Positions 24,170-33,040 of a stretch of 64,000 nt of DNA are shown here, in pieces (positions within the stretch are counted from its first letter, which is position 1; the number at the start of each line of letters is the position of its first letter). Origin of the DNA: CAYMZZ01 sp046297935. GTDB taxonomy: Bacteria; Bacteroidota; Bacteroidia; Chitinophagales; Chitinophagaceae. The notes under the pieces are model-generated. The model had not been told where the DNA came from, ran no database searches, and saw only the letters and a program-made list of their open reading frames with translations. The position numbers and the translations under genes were made by a program. Location of the stretch: positions 1 to 64,000 of the forward strand of contig JBKBHA010000017.1 in assembly GCA_046297935.1 (NCBI GenBank), given 5' to 3'.

Positions 24170-24686
24170 CTGCAGGCTGATTGATCTTTGAGAGAATGAA
24201 TTCGCGCAGTCGGGCCGCTTCTTCCTGGGGCAAACCGGGCAGTTTCATATCGGCCTGCATGCCACCAGCGGTGTAAACGGATAAGGAGGCCAGTCCAAAG
24301 CGTCGGTCGAGCAAACCCGCATCAACGCTGCAATGCTGTATCCGGTTGAAGGGGCAGACCCTTACCGACCGGATGATCCAGCCTTTCTGATACACAATAT
24401 CTTTTTGCCGAACGGCATAGGCTTTATAACGAAAAGATCGCCAGGTGAGGAAAAAACTGGCCGCCGCGAATAAGAAAAGACCCACCCCTGCCAGCATCAG
24501 GTTGCCGGGTGTTTGCAGCGATGGCTTTAGGAAAAACAACAACATGGTTGCCGCCAGCAGCATAGCTGCCAACAAAAACCGATGGATCATCAGCACCCGC
24601 AGGTAGCGTCGATCCACCGGTTGAAGCTCCAGGCTGGAAGCCCGGGGCAATTGATCGGGATGAACCTGTAAATTTTCGAAAACCAT
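24162..24686 (-). CDS. PH-domain membrane protein (YdbS-like)
   Basis: A 174-residue membrane protein: two adjacent transmembrane helices (LLAAMLLAATMLLFFLK and LAGVGLFLFAAASFFLTW) followed by one bacterial PH domain with VRQKDIVYQKGWIIRSVRVC and PFNRIQHCSVDAGLLDRRFG. The ATG at 24686 is preferred over TTG 24695. It overlaps the downstream YdbT-like gene by 8 bp, so the pair is co-translated. Confidence 0.86.
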   Translation of the reverse strand: MVFENLQVHPDQLPRASSLELQPVDRRYLRVLMIHRFLLAAMLLAATMLLFFLKPSLQTPGNLMLAGVGLFLFAAASFFLTWRSFRYKAYAVRQKDIVYQKGWIIRSVRVCPFNRIQHCSVDAGLLDRRFGLASLSVYTAGGMQADMKLPGLPQEEAARLREFILSKINQPAGD

Positions 24687-24776
24687 TTTCTCCAAATTGA
24701 TGTGTCTGTATGCCGGTCAGCCAACGCTGCACGACCACAAATCTACCATCTTATTTGCGAGAGATGTTTTTGGAGA

Positions 24777-25496
24777 TCAGCTCCCTCCAAAAACCTTTTT
24801 CAGAATATCAGAACCCCTTGCCAGCGGATTACTGCGAATATTCGCCTCTTCCTTTGCTACCTGATCAAAAAGCGCATCCACTGCCTTACCTACTACATAT
24901 GAAGTGAGGTCGGGATTAATTTTTTTGAAAGTGGTTGGAAACTTGTTATAGGTGGTTACGATATCTGTATAATGCTTGGTGGCTCCCACTTTGTCGAGAC
25001 TTGCCTGTACCGATGGGGTAAAAGCTGCCACCAGCTTTTCAGTTGTTTTCTGACGGAAATACTGCGTAGCAGCATCCTTGCCACCGGTCACCAGTTTCAG
25101 CGCATCCTGAATCGTTAGCTCCTTGATGGCATCCAGAAAAATGGGTTTAGCAAAAGCCACTGCTTCCTCGGCACCGCGGTTAATCGACAAAATGGCTTCA
25201 TCTACCTGCGCGCCCATACCTGCTTTGCGGAGGGTGGTTTCAATTTTTTTGGCATCGGGGGGCAAAAACATTTTATACACGTCGCTGCCAAAAAAGCCAT
25301 CTGTTTTATTGAGGTTGAGTACGGCATTGGTTACACCCTGTATCAGGGCCTCCTTTACACCCTGTCCGGCCTCATCCTGCGATACACCGGAACCAGATTT
25401 TTTACTAAGGAGCTTGGGCACAGTTATCTGAGCCTCAGTGAATAGGGGAGAAATAGCCAGTGCCAGCGCCAGCACTACGAGAGAAGTTTTCTTCAT
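24777..25496 (-). CDS. DUF4197 domain protein
   Basis: A 239-residue exported protein. It has a signal peptide (SLVVLALALAISPLFTEAQ) and the DUF4197 core: GQGVKEALIQGVTNAVLNLN, DGFFGSDVYKMFLPPDAKKI, INRGAEEAVAFAKPIFLDAI and the C-terminal PDLTSYVVGKAVDALFDQVA. It is expected in the periplasm; no function is established. It is divergent from lysS. Confidence 0.9.
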   Translation of the reverse strand: MKKTSLVVLALALAISPLFTEAQITVPKLLSKKSGSGVSQDEAGQGVKEALIQGVTNAVLNLNKTDGFFGSDVYKMFLPPDAKKIETTLRKAGMGAQVDEAILSINRGAEEAVAFAKPIFLDAIKELTIQDALKLVTGGKDAATQYFRQKTTEKLVAAFTPSVQASLDKVGATKHYTDIVTTYNKFPTTFKKINPDLTSYVVGKAVDALFDQVAKEEANIRSNPLARGSDILKKVFGGS

Positions 25497-25674
25497 ACGA
25501 TCCTGAATTTAAAGTGTACAAATTAATAAGCGGTGGCTGTTCGGGCAAGCAAATACCACATATTTGACGTTTGTTTAGGAGTTTTCGTTTGCTCGCCGGG
25601 GAAAATCCGATGACTAAAAGGCCAGCCTGCGGATCAGGCGTCAAAAATGCATCTGCTCGCAATCACCGATGTGT

Positions 25675-25682
25675 TAACTTTG
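25675..25682 (+). promoter_or_regulatory. -7 promoter element of lysS
   Basis: TAACTTTG matches the Bacteroidota -7 consensus TAnnTTTG exactly and lies 26 bases before the lysS ATG. A clear -33 TTG was not seen at ideal spacing. Confidence 0.5.
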
Positions 25683-25708
25683 CCCGACTTTTTTAATATA
25701 TATTCTTA

Positions 25709-27226
25709 ATGAGTACGCAGCAACTTTCAGAGCAGGAGCAATTACGACGCGAGAAACTGGCAGAATTGATCATGATGGGCATTGAGCCCTACCCCGCCGC
25801 CTTATTTCCGGTAACGCACTATTCTGATGAAATAAAGGCAAACTTTACCGAAGAAAATAAAGAAACATATAGCCAGGTTTGTCTGGCCGGCCGCCTGATG
25901 AGCATCCGCGATATGGGCAAGGCCAATTTTGCCGTTATTCAGGACAGCCATGGCAAAATACAGCTCTATATCCGTCGCGATGATATTTGCACCGGCGAGG
26001 ACAAGAGCCTCTACGATATCGTTTGGAAAAAGCTGATCGACCTGGGCGATTTTATCGGCATTCGCGGTTATGTGTTTAAAACCAAAACGGGCGAAACATC
26101 GGTACACGTAACCGAGCTCACGCTTTTGAGCAAATCGCTGCGACCACTGCCCGTAGTAAAGGAAGCACATGGCGAAGTGTTTGATGAAGTAACGGATCCC
26201 GAGTTCCGCTACCGGCAGCGATATGCCGACCTGATTGTGAATCCGGGAGTGAAAGACACTTTTGTAAAACGCAGCAAACTCATCAACTCCATTCGCGATT
26301 ACCTGAATGCGGCAGGAGCGCTGGAAGTGGATACACCGGTATTGCAAAGCATTCCCGGTGGCGCTGCGGCAAGACCATTCATTACGCATCATAATGCGCT
26401 GGATGTACCTTTTTACCTGCGTATAGCCAACGAACTATATCTGAAACGCCTTATTGTGGGTGGATTCGACTGGGTATACGAGTTCAGTCGCAACTTCCGC
26501 AACGAAGGAATGGATCGCACGCATAACCCCGAGTTCACCATTCTGGAATTTTATGTGGCTTATAAAGATTATCTGTGGATGATGAATACCACGGAAACGC
26601 TGCTGGAAAAAGCTGCCATTGATGTAACCGGTGGCACCGATCTTCAGGTGGGCGATAAGACCATTTCCTTCAAAGCTCCCTTCCGCCGTGTAACCATTTT
26701 TGAAGCCATACAGGAGCATACCGGCATTGATGTAAGCCGTATGAATGAAGAGCAGTTGCGTTCGGTATGTAAGCAACTCAATATTCATGTAGAACCCAGC
26801 ATGGGCAAGGGCAAACTGATCGACGAAATATTCGGCGAAAAATGCGAAAAGCATTATGTGCAGCCCACCTTCATTACCGATTACCCCGTAGAAATGAGCC
26901 CGCTTACCAAGAAGCATCGCGACAAACAGGGACTGGTGGAGCGCTTTGAGCTGATGATAAATGGAAAAGAAATTGCCAATGCTTATTCAGAGCTGAACGA
27001 TCCTATTGATCAGCGCGAACGCTTCGAAGATCAGTCGAAGCTGATGGAAAGAGGTGATGACGAAGCCATGTTTATCGACAACGATTTCCTGCGTGCACTC
27101 GAATACGGCATGCCACCCACCGCCGGCATCGGCATCGGCATCGACCGCCTCTGCATGCTACTCACCAACCAACCTTCCATTCAGGATGTATTGCTTTTTC
27201 CGCAGATGCGGCCGGAGCAGGAATGA
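25709..27226 (+). CDS. lysS: Lysyl-tRNA synthetase, class II
   Basis: A 505-residue class II lysyl-tRNA synthetase that charges tRNA-Lys. The N-terminal OB fold (SQVCLAGRLMSIRDMGKANF) is followed by the catalytic core with motif 2 (FRNEGMDRTHNPEFTILEF) and motif 3 (GIGIGIDRLCMLLTNQPSIQ). The length is normal. It lacks the extra C-terminal transmembrane or DUF2156 parts of bifunctional forms. ATG 25709 is preceded by a TAACTTTG -7 box. A long inverted repeat follows the stop and probably ends the transcript. Confidence 0.97.
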   Translation: MSTQQLSEQEQLRREKLAELIMMGIEPYPAALFPVTHYSDEIKANFTEENKETYSQVCLAGRLMSIRDMGKANFAVIQDSHGKIQLYIRRDDICTGEDKSLYDIVWKKLIDLGDFIGIRGYVFKTKTGETSVHVTELTLLSKSLRPLPVVKEAHGEVFDEVTDPEFRYRQRYADLIVNPGVKDTFVKRSKLINSIRDYLNAAGALEVDTPVLQSIPGGAAARPFITHHNALDVPFYLRIANELYLKRLIVGGFDWVYEFSRNFRNEGMDRTHNPEFTILEFYVAYKDYLWMMNTTETLLEKAAIDVTGGTDLQVGDKTISFKAPFRRVTIFEAIQEHTGIDVSRMNEEQLRSVCKQLNIHVEPSMGKGKLIDEIFGEKCEKHYVQPTFITDYPVEMSPLTKKHRDKQGLVERFELMINGKEIANAYSELNDPIDQRERFEDQSKLMERGDDEAMFIDNDFLRALEYGMPPTAGIGIGIDRLCMLLTNQPSIQDVLLFPQMRPEQE

Positions 27227-27238
27227 GAGAGATAAGGT

Positions 27239-27394
27239 GGAAATGTGCAAATGTGGAAATGTGCAAATGGTCAAATGGACATTTGGTGATGAGCTAATTT
27301 GATAATTTGTTTTTTCCGTTAGGGTCAAAATACCGAATCAGGAATTCTCAAATTGATCATTTGCACATTTCCACATTTTCACATTTGCACATTT
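27239..27394. repeat. Long inverted repeat of GTGCAAATG units
   Basis: The left arm (27239-27274) and right arm (27352-27394) are near-perfect reverse complements over about 36 bases, built from repeats of AATGTGCAAATGTGG. The arms close near GGTCAA/TTGATC. The structure lies between convergent genes (lysS and an SDR), so it could serve as a two-way terminator. Similar sequence recurs at 31305-31360 and 49024-49130. Confidence 0.7.
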
Positions 27395-27400
27395 CTCTCG

Positions 27401-28222
27401 CTATTCTACAAACAAATCCGTATAAAGATTGCCGCCGGGAACAACGGCATAGTGGTCGAGGTTGTGGATGCCTTCGGCTGCAAATACTTCTTCGTCAATA
27501 AAGGTATTGCCCGTGCAAGTGGTAGAAGGTTTGGAAAAGATATGATATACCGCATCGGCAATGATCTCGGGTTTGCGGCTCATGTTGGCCAGCATTTCTC
27601 CACCCAACAAATTGCGCACGGCTGCTGTGTCGATAGTAGTACGTGGCCATAGGGCATTGCTGGCAATGCGAAATGGTTTCAGTTCCTCGGCCCAGCCCAG
27701 GGCCATCATGCTCATGTTGAATTTGCTGAGTGTGTAAGCAATATGACCAGCCAGCCATTTAGGTTTTAGCGATATGGGCGGTGAAAGAGTGAGTATATGC
27801 GGATTCTCCGATTTTTTCAGATGTGGAATGCAGGCTCGGGTCACGAAAAAGGTACCTCGTACATTGATATCGTGCATCAGGTCGAAGCGCTTGGGCTCAG
27901 TGGCTTCGGTGGGAGTGAGCGAAATGGCCGATGCATTGTTGACCAGCATATCAATGCCGCCGAATTTCTCCACGGCCTGATCTACGGCTTTTTGTATCTG
28001 ATCTTCAAAGCGGATATCGCATTGCACGGCCAGCGCCTGGCCTCCTGCCGCTTCCACTTCGGCTGCCGAACTGAAGATGGTGCCCCCCAATTTGCTGTTT
28101 TCTTCCACGGATTTAGCAGCAATTACAATATTTGCTCCTTCAGCGGCCAAACGTAACGCAATGGCCTTGCCAATGCCCCTGCTGGCACCCGTAATAAAAA
28201 CGGTTTTGTTTTTCAACGACAT
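27401..28222 (-). CDS. SDR-family oxidoreductase (HSDL2-like)
   Basis: A 273-residue SDR. It has FITGASRGIGKAIALRLAAE at the N terminus, VNNASAISL, a catalytic YxxxK in HIAYTLSKFNMS and a C-terminal KPSTTCTGNTFIDEEVF. The pattern resembles hydroxysteroid dehydrogenase-like protein 2. The serine position in HILTLSPPISLKPKW is compatible with the catalytic Ser. ATG 28222 is chosen; the frame is open further upstream to 28330 but that part is not SDR-like. The substrate is not known. Confidence 0.87.
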   Translation of the reverse strand: MSLKNKTVFITGASRGIGKAIALRLAAEGANIVIAAKSVEENSKLGGTIFSSAAEVEAAGGQALAVQCDIRFEDQIQKAVDQAVEKFGGIDMLVNNASAISLTPTEATEPKRFDLMHDINVRGTFFVTRACIPHLKKSENPHILTLSPPISLKPKWLAGHIAYTLSKFNMSMMALGWAEELKPFRIASNALWPRTTIDTAAVRNLLGGEMLANMSRKPEIIADAVYHIFSKPSTTCTGNTFIDEEVFAAEGIHNLDHYAVVPGGNLYTDLFVE

Positions 28223-28361
28223 AGAAAACTGTTTATTCCTGAAGATAGGAAATGCCGAATTAGCACCGTCATATTTCCTTCGTACTGTTACTTCGGTACG
28301 CGTATTTTCAATAGACCGGTTTTCGGCCAAATATGCGCTGGTGGCGAAGCAGAGCGCATAC

Positions 28362-28541
28362 TACATTTGATAAAGACCAACTGTCCCGTTTTTTTCCGAT
28401 ACTATGAGAAACCAAAACCAGCCGTTGTGAAGGAAAGAAAATGAGGCTCCGGCCAGAGTCTCTGATTAGTAGCAAGTAAGGCCTTTCTGGGTAGAAGCCA
28501 TTGTTGTTCCGCGTCCACAGCAATGGCTTCTTTATTTTTTC
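28362..28541 (+). ncRNA. Candidate small RNA with promoter and terminator
   Basis: On the plus strand, between two minus-strand genes, TACATTTG (28362-28369) matches the Bacteroidota -7 box exactly. About 125 bp further on, GAAGCCATTG (28494-28503) pairs with CAATGGCTTC (28521-28530), followed by a T-rich run (28531-28540). Together they outline a transcript of roughly 165 nt. No open frame fits inside. It does not carry a signature of a known RNA that I recognise. The -33 element is not clear. Confidence 0.45.
28494..28540 (+). terminator. Strong intrinsic terminator, plus-strand orientation
   Basis: Perfect 10-bp stem GAAGCCATTG/CAATGGCTTC with a 17-nt loop and a TTTATTTTTT tail. The tail follows the stem only on the plus strand, yet both flanking genes (SDR and lptC) are on the minus strand. 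Confidence 0.7.
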
Positions 28542-28542
28542 C

Positions 28543-29115
28543 TCACTGTGGATTGGGCTGCTCGGCAAATCCACCCGAATTCACTTCCAGCACGGCAATA
28601 GGTTGCTTGAAAGTGACCGTCTTAAGATCCTGCGTAGCTTCCATACCCAGGCCGCCGGCAATATCATTTCCCGGAGAACGGTAAGTGGCAACGCTGTCGG
28701 TATAGAAAATGCCTTTGTTCTGATCCCACCACAAATAGTGACAACGCAGGGTATCCAGATTACGGGTAATGATCACGACGCTGTCGCGCAGGTACACTTT
28801 GTCGAGGGTTTCAAAGTATTTGCCGTATTTGGCATCGAGCCAGGTTTCAATTTTGGTGCTGTCGTCGTAGAAATCAACATGCAGTGATTCAGGAAACTCG
28901 AGGTATTGCGTATCACGTACCGAACGGTACATTAAGGGAGCAGTGAGTTTTGCCTTCAGTTTGCCTTCCTGGCTCAGATAGCTCTCCACTCCTTTGGCTG
29001 TTTCGCGTGTTTCGCGCTCCTTCAGCCACACGTCAATATCCTTTTGCGAGTTTTCGCAGCTCATCAACAACATGATGGCAGTGAAAAAAATAGCAGGCAG
29101 GACGATACGTGTCAT
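28543..29115 (-). CDS. lptC: LPS export ABC transporter periplasmic protein LptC
   Basis: A 190-residue lipoprotein. It has the signal VLPAIFFTAIMLLMSC with the lipobox Cys, then WLKERETRETAKGVESYLSQ, YRSVRDTQYLEFPESLHVDF and an OstA-like beta-jellyroll body (KVYLRDSVVIITRNLDTLRC, WWDQNKGIFYTDSVATYRSP). LptC takes lipopolysaccharide from LptBFG and passes it to LptA. ATG 29115 begins the signal; the frame extends upstream to 29205 but without reason. It lies downstream of an outer-membrane protein gene and coaX on the same strand, as in related genomes. Confidence 0.86.
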   Translation of the reverse strand: MTRIVLPAIFFTAIMLLMSCENSQKDIDVWLKERETRETAKGVESYLSQEGKLKAKLTAPLMYRSVRDTQYLEFPESLHVDFYDDSTKIETWLDAKYGKYFETLDKVYLRDSVVIITRNLDTLRCHYLWWDQNKGIFYTDSVATYRSPGNDIAGGLGMEATQDLKTVTFKQPIAVLEVNSGGFAEQPNPQ

Positions 29116-29161
29116 TTTGCGCTGAAAAAGATGATACAAAAATGGAAACCGATTTCTTCGA

Positions 29162-30601
29162 TTAATCAAATTTACGTTTGATAAACCAGAAATCGCTGAG
29201 CGCAAAACCAGCGGACAATCGGAATTGATTTTCTTTTAACAGGTTGTCGTTGTTGCCGCGGCGAATGAACTCAAAGGCCAGGTTCACTTTTGTTTCCTGA
29301 TACATCTGCTGGCGATTGAACTTGCGGAAAGGAAGTTCGAAACCAAGGGTTGCTCCAAATACAGGTATCTTTTCGTTCTGCACCTGAATATAATCGTTGC
29401 CTAAGAAAAAGCCCAGGCGATAGGCCACATTGCTGAAGTAAGAAGCTTTTTGAACAGGACGGATCTGACCACCTACACGAATTTCCGATTTGCTACGCAG
29501 GGTAGGATCCTTTTCGCCATAGATCATGAACTCATCCCAATTCTGGCGGACATAATCCACACCAATCAGCCAGGACACTTTCTTAATCGCCTTGCGCTCG
29601 AGCACAAAGCCGGTAGTAATATTGGTAGGATAAGTGATTACCCCTTTCACATCCTTTTCCGACCAAACACTGTCAATAGTATTGTAGCCCGAACTGGGAT
29701 CGTAGATATATGTTTCGCGAATGATGTCGCGGCGGGCATTCAGATCTGTTTTCAGATTTCCGAAGGCACCAATGGTCAATGCAAATTCTTCTTCGTTGGT
29801 GCGTTTGAAATAGCCGGTGTATTGCAAACCACCGGTCAATTGAATATCGCCGTAGGTCGTACGGGTTTGAAAATTTCCGGCATTGTAAAGCAGTGAGTCA
29901 TTTTGAATAGCCAGACGATTGGCATAGTCCTTCTTTCCAAAATAATAACCACCATTAATACCAAAAGCAATCGCGTGCCTTTTGATATTGCTGGAATCCT
30001 TACCAAATTCAAACTTAAAGCCGGTACCAGCCGACACCAGATAGGAGCCCCCATCGCCTTCGTTGGTAGTGAAGGCACTATCAATAGGCAGGCCTGTATT
30101 GGGATCGGTAAGAAGCGTACTGCGAACGATATTGTAGCTGATTCGGGAAATTGGACGAAGACCGAAACTCAGTCCCCAGTTGGGACGAAGCGGCACACCC
30201 ACCTGTATATGCGAAAACAAGGCATTGCTTGCTGTGAACTTGCCAATATTGTTCGGCTCGCGCAGTGTGCGGCTTTCGAGGTTGATGCCGGCATCAAAAA
30301 TGGCGCGGCCCGAAGCCAGTTTTTTCGAGGTCTGCTGGCGTATGGCCTGAAAAGCGCTAAAGCTTGCCGGGTTGTTATAATTGATCGAAAAAATGTCGGT
30401 GTAGCCGGCCGAAATGCCACCCATTGCACGGGTATTAATATTCGTATTCGGCACCAGGTCGCCCAGGCCATAACGGCTGTAGGGTGAGTTATCCTGGGCT
30501 GTTGCGGGAAGCGTAAAAGCAGTCAGTATAAGGCTAATCGCAAACCACCTGCCACCTAAGACATTGATTATCTTAGGGGTTATTGACTTCACTAATGGCA
30601 T
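29162..30601 (-). CDS. Outer-membrane beta-barrel protein
   Basis: A 479-residue protein with an N-terminal signal (WFAISLILTAFTLPATAQ) and many alternating hydrophobic/polar strands: SRYGLGDLVPNTNINTRAMG, YNNPASFSAFQ, and a C-terminal aromatic end QFRLSAGFALSDFWFIKRKF. The pattern suits an OmpP1/FadL-like or PorV-like barrel. The start overlaps the coaX end by 29 bp, implying one transcript with coaX upstream and lptC downstream. The ligand or role is unknown. Confidence 0.75.
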   Translation of the reverse strand: MPLVKSITPKIINVLGGRWFAISLILTAFTLPATAQDNSPYSRYGLGDLVPNTNINTRAMGGISAGYTDIFSINYNNPASFSAFQAIRQQTSKKLASGRAIFDAGINLESRTLREPNNIGKFTASNALFSHIQVGVPLRPNWGLSFGLRPISRISYNIVRSTLLTDPNTGLPIDSAFTTNEGDGGSYLVSAGTGFKFEFGKDSSNIKRHAIAFGINGGYYFGKKDYANRLAIQNDSLLYNAGNFQTRTTYGDIQLTGGLQYTGYFKRTNEEEFALTIGAFGNLKTDLNARRDIIRETYIYDPSSGYNTIDSVWSEKDVKGVITYPTNITTGFVLERKAIKKVSWLIGVDYVRQNWDEFMIYGEKDPTLRSKSEIRVGGQIRPVQKASYFSNVAYRLGFFLGNDYIQVQNEKIPVFGATLGFELPFRKFNRQQMYQETKVNLAFEFIRRGNNDNLLKENQFRLSAGFALSDFWFIKRKFD

Positions 30602-31298
30602 AAAGACCTTTAAAGATTAAATCAGGGTCTGCAAATATCTTGTTTTTAAGGTGTGAAGCCAAATAGACCATATCACCCCCGGTTAACAGCACGTTAAAGT
30701 TGTCGAATTTGCGACTGTATTCATCGATAAATCCATCCATTTCATAGACCATACCCAAAACCACCCCACTGTGGATGTTCGTGGCGGTATCGTATCCAAT
30801 CAGCGGTGCGTTGCTGTTGGCGGCCACCAGTGGGAGTTTTGCGGTGTAGTAGTTCAGCGATTTCAGACGCATTTCAAGGCCGGGAGAAATACCTCCGCCG
30901 AGGAATTCATGAAACTTATTGCAGAAATTATAGGTAACACAACTGCCGAGTGCAATGACCAGGTTATGCATTTTCGGGAAAAGGTGAACCGCTCCGGCAA
31001 TCAGTGCCAGCCGGTCGGCACCAATCGTTTCGGGCTTGCCAACAGGTGTGGTAAATGGCAGGCGGGTATGGTGATTCAGCTTATGAAATTTGGTCTTTTC
31101 AGCCAGCAATATCTCCATTTCCGGATTATGCTCCACTACCGAGCTGAGTATGCTCTTGGCGGGCTTGTACTGCTCAATAAGTGCTTTAATGGTTTCCGAA
31201 CTATCGTCGCGCAACACCTGCACGCGTTCCAGTTCAGCTCCGTTAAAGATGGCGAGTTTGCGCCGGGTATTGCCAAAGTCGAAACAAAGAGAAATCAT
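30573..31298 (-). CDS. coaX: Type III pantothenate kinase
   Basis: A 241-residue CoaX-type pantothenate kinase, the first step of coenzyme A synthesis. The phosphate-binding LCFDFGNTRRKLAIFNG starts at residue 4; GADRLALIAGAVHLFPKMHN and ALGSCVTYNF follow; GGGISPGLEMRLKSLNYYTA and LLTGGDMVYL complete the ASKHA-fold core. ATG 31298 gives the normal length; the frame extends back to 31328 through repeat-derived sequence. The 3' end overlaps the outer-membrane protein gene by 29 bp. Confidence 0.92.
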   Translation of the reverse strand: MISLCFDFGNTRRKLAIFNGAELERVQVLRDDSSETIKALIEQYKPAKSILSSVVEHNPEMEILLAEKTKFHKLNHHTRLPFTTPVGKPETIGADRLALIAGAVHLFPKMHNLVIALGSCVTYNFCNKFHEFLGGGISPGLEMRLKSLNYYTAKLPLVAANSNAPLIGYDTATNIHSGVVLGMVYEMDGFIDEYSRKFDNFNVLLTGGDMVYLASHLKNKIFADPDLIFKGLYAISEVNNP

Positions 31299-31304
31299 GG
31301 TATA

Positions 31305-31360
31305 ATGTGCAAATGTGGAAATGTGCAAACCTGCCTGCCGTCAGGCAGGTGTGCAAATAG
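31305..31360. repeat. GTGCAAATG repeat with GC palindrome
   Basis: ATGTGCAAATGTGGAAATGT is followed by CCTGCCTGCCGTCAGGCAGG and another GTGCAAATAG. It is a short member of the family also found at 27239-27394 and 49024-49250. It lies in the space ahead of coaX on the minus strand. Confidence 0.6.
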
Positions 31361-31363
31361 TTT

Positions 31364-31999
31364 TTATAGCGAAAATCCTTTCAGGTCTTTAAAATGTCCG
31401 TTTAGCTGAATCCTTTCTTTCATCTGCTCCAGTCCGGTTACCAATGGTAATACCTTATTCAAATGTCTTTTCAGATACTCCTGTCGCTGCCGCTCATCAA
31501 GCAGGCTCAGCAACTCGTATTCTTCCTCCAGCGAAAGGCCTGCATGGTGTGCTACATCATAACTCTTCAGGTCCTGATCGGGTTTTTTAAATTCCTTATT
31601 CAAATTCAATACCCGATGCAGCTCGCGAATGCCGGCAATAACGGCTCTCATTTTTTCAGTATTGCCCGCTTCGCGATTATCGGGATAATTCACAATGGCG
31701 CCGCTGTACAATTTTTCAGGTATCTCTTTTATAATTTCCAGCACTCGAAATACAGCTCCCCCACGGGTCACAATATCCATTTCTCCATTGTCATAAGTTT
31801 TTACAATCTTCTCCACCTGTACAGTTGAACCCAGTTCGCGCATCTGATTTTCGATCACGGCCGGAATGCCAAATGGCTTTTGTTGTTCAAAACATTCAAT
31901 CACCAATTGTTTATACCGTGGTTCAAAAATATGCAGGTTCAGTTGTTCGCCCGGGTACACCACAATGCCCAATGGAAATATGGGAATAAAATTGGTCAT
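31364..31999 (-). CDS. Lon N-terminal-domain protein
   Basis: A 211-residue protein consisting only of the Lon substrate-binding domain (LON/PUA-like): IPIFPLGIVVYPGEQLNLHI followed by FEPRYKQLV, then TYDNGEMDIVTRGGAVFRVL, and a helical C-terminal part (LLSLLDERQRQEYLKRHLNK). It has no ATPase or protease domain, so it is not Lon itself; stand-alone members have unknown roles. It is about 65 bp upstream of coaX on the same strand. Confidence 0.88.
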   Translation of the reverse strand: MTNFIPIFPLGIVVYPGEQLNLHIFEPRYKQLVIECFEQQKPFGIPAVIENQMRELGSTVQVEKIVKTYDNGEMDIVTRGGAVFRVLEIIKEIPEKLYSGAIVNYPDNREAGNTEKMRAVIAGIRELHRVLNLNKEFKKPDQDLKSYDVAHHAGLSLEEEYELLSLLDERQRQEYLKRHLNKVLPLVTGLEQMKERIQLNGHFKDLKGFSL

Positions 32000-32067
32000 C
32001 CTTCAAAGTTATTTCATTTGATCTAAACCGGATAGCTGCGCCTGCATTCGCTGCAGCAATATTAAAC

Positions 32068-32075
32068 TACATTTG
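32068..32075 (+). promoter_or_regulatory. -7 promoter element of meaB
   Basis: TACATTTG matches TAnnTTTG exactly and ends 17 bases before the meaB ATG. A -33 TTG at ideal spacing was not found. Confidence 0.45.
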
Positions 32076-32092
32076 TAACGATTGATAAATAT

Positions 32093-33040
32093 ATGAATTG
32101 GCAACAGCTTTTAACAGGCATTCAACAAAGCGATCGCAAATCCCTGGCAAGGGCCATTACGCTTGTAGAAAATGAGCAGGAGGGCTGGCTGGAATTTTTG
32201 CAACAGCTTCCCGCTGGTCATGCCCGCATCATTGGTATTACGGGTCCTCCGGGCGCCGGCAAAAGTACCCTGGTCGATGGACTGATTGCTTCATACACTG
32301 AAAAGGGCCAGCAGGTTGGAGTGCTTTGTGTGGATCCATCTTCGCCTTTCAATCTGGGTGCCGTGTTGGGCGATCGCATTCGCATGAGCCAGTGGTACAA
32401 TCATCCGCAGGTGTATATCCGCTCCCTGGCCAGCCGTGGCAGCCTGGGCGGACTCAATCAAATGATCATTGAAATTACGGCTGTGATGCAGGCAGCCGGC
32501 TTTGATACCATTCTCATTGAAACAATCGGCATTGGTCAGAGCGAAATTGAAATTGCCGGTTTGGCCGACACAACGATGCTGGTGCTGGTGCCCGAAGCCG
32601 GCGACGAAGTACAAACCATGAAAGCGGGTGTAATGGAGATTGCCGACCTGTTTGTAGTCAACAAAAGCGATCGCCCCGATGCGGACCGCTTTGTTCAATA
32701 CCTGCGGCAAATGATGGCCCCGGCCTTCAGCCGGCAAAAGCGCGAAATACCCATAGTACGCACCGTAGCATCGGAACACAAGGGATATGATGAACTGTTG
32801 GTCGCGCTGGAATCTGATGCCGGACACGAATCAGAAAACAGGGAACGAAAACGGTGGTTGCTCACCGCCCGACTTTGGCAGATCATACAAAAGCTTCGAA
32901 TGAGTGATCTGGAAAGAAGTAAAGTACAACAACGGGTAGAGGAAGCTATGGAGCGGGGGCCGCTTAACTTGTTCAAGCTGGCAGCCGAATTCAGGCTTCC
33001 CGGTTATTCTTCCACCAGCGATAAGCCAGAAAACCAATAA
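32093..33040 (+). CDS. meaB: Methylmalonyl-CoA mutase-associated GTPase MeaB
   Basis: A 315-residue MeaB/ArgK-type G protein. The Walker A motif GPPGAGKST is at residues 51-59; VGVLCVDPSSPFNLGAVLGD, IRMSQWYNHPQVYIRSLASR and ETIGIGQSEIEIAGLAD follow, with the base-specificity motif in VVNKSDRPDADR. MeaB protects and loads adenosylcobalamin-dependent methylmalonyl-CoA mutase. The mutase is not in the window. The 3' end overlaps a convergent small gene by 50 bp. Confidence 0.93.
   Translation: MNWQQLLTGIQQSDRKSLARAITLVENEQEGWLEFLQQLPAGHARIIGITGPPGAGKSTLVDGLIASYTEKGQQVGVLCVDPSSPFNLGAVLGDRIRMSQWYNHPQVYIRSLASRGSLGGLNQMIIEITAVMQAAGFDTILIETIGIGQSEIEIAGLADTTMLVLVPEAGDEVQTMKAGVMEIADLFVVNKSDRPDADRFVQYLRQMMAPAFSRQKREIPIVRTVASEHKGYDELLVALESDAGHESENRERKRWLLTARLWQIIQKLRMSDLERSKVQQRVEEAMERGPLNLFKLAAEFRLPGYSSTSDKPENQ

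Noticed and set aside
27401..28330. Longer SDR beginning at 28330
   Set aside because: The extra residues do not resemble SDRs and the ATG 28222 puts the Rossmann motif at the normal position.
28376..28541. 6S or SRP RNA identity for the candidate small RNA
   Set aside because: The ends do not pair as in 6S RNA and the conserved SRP loop sequence is absent.
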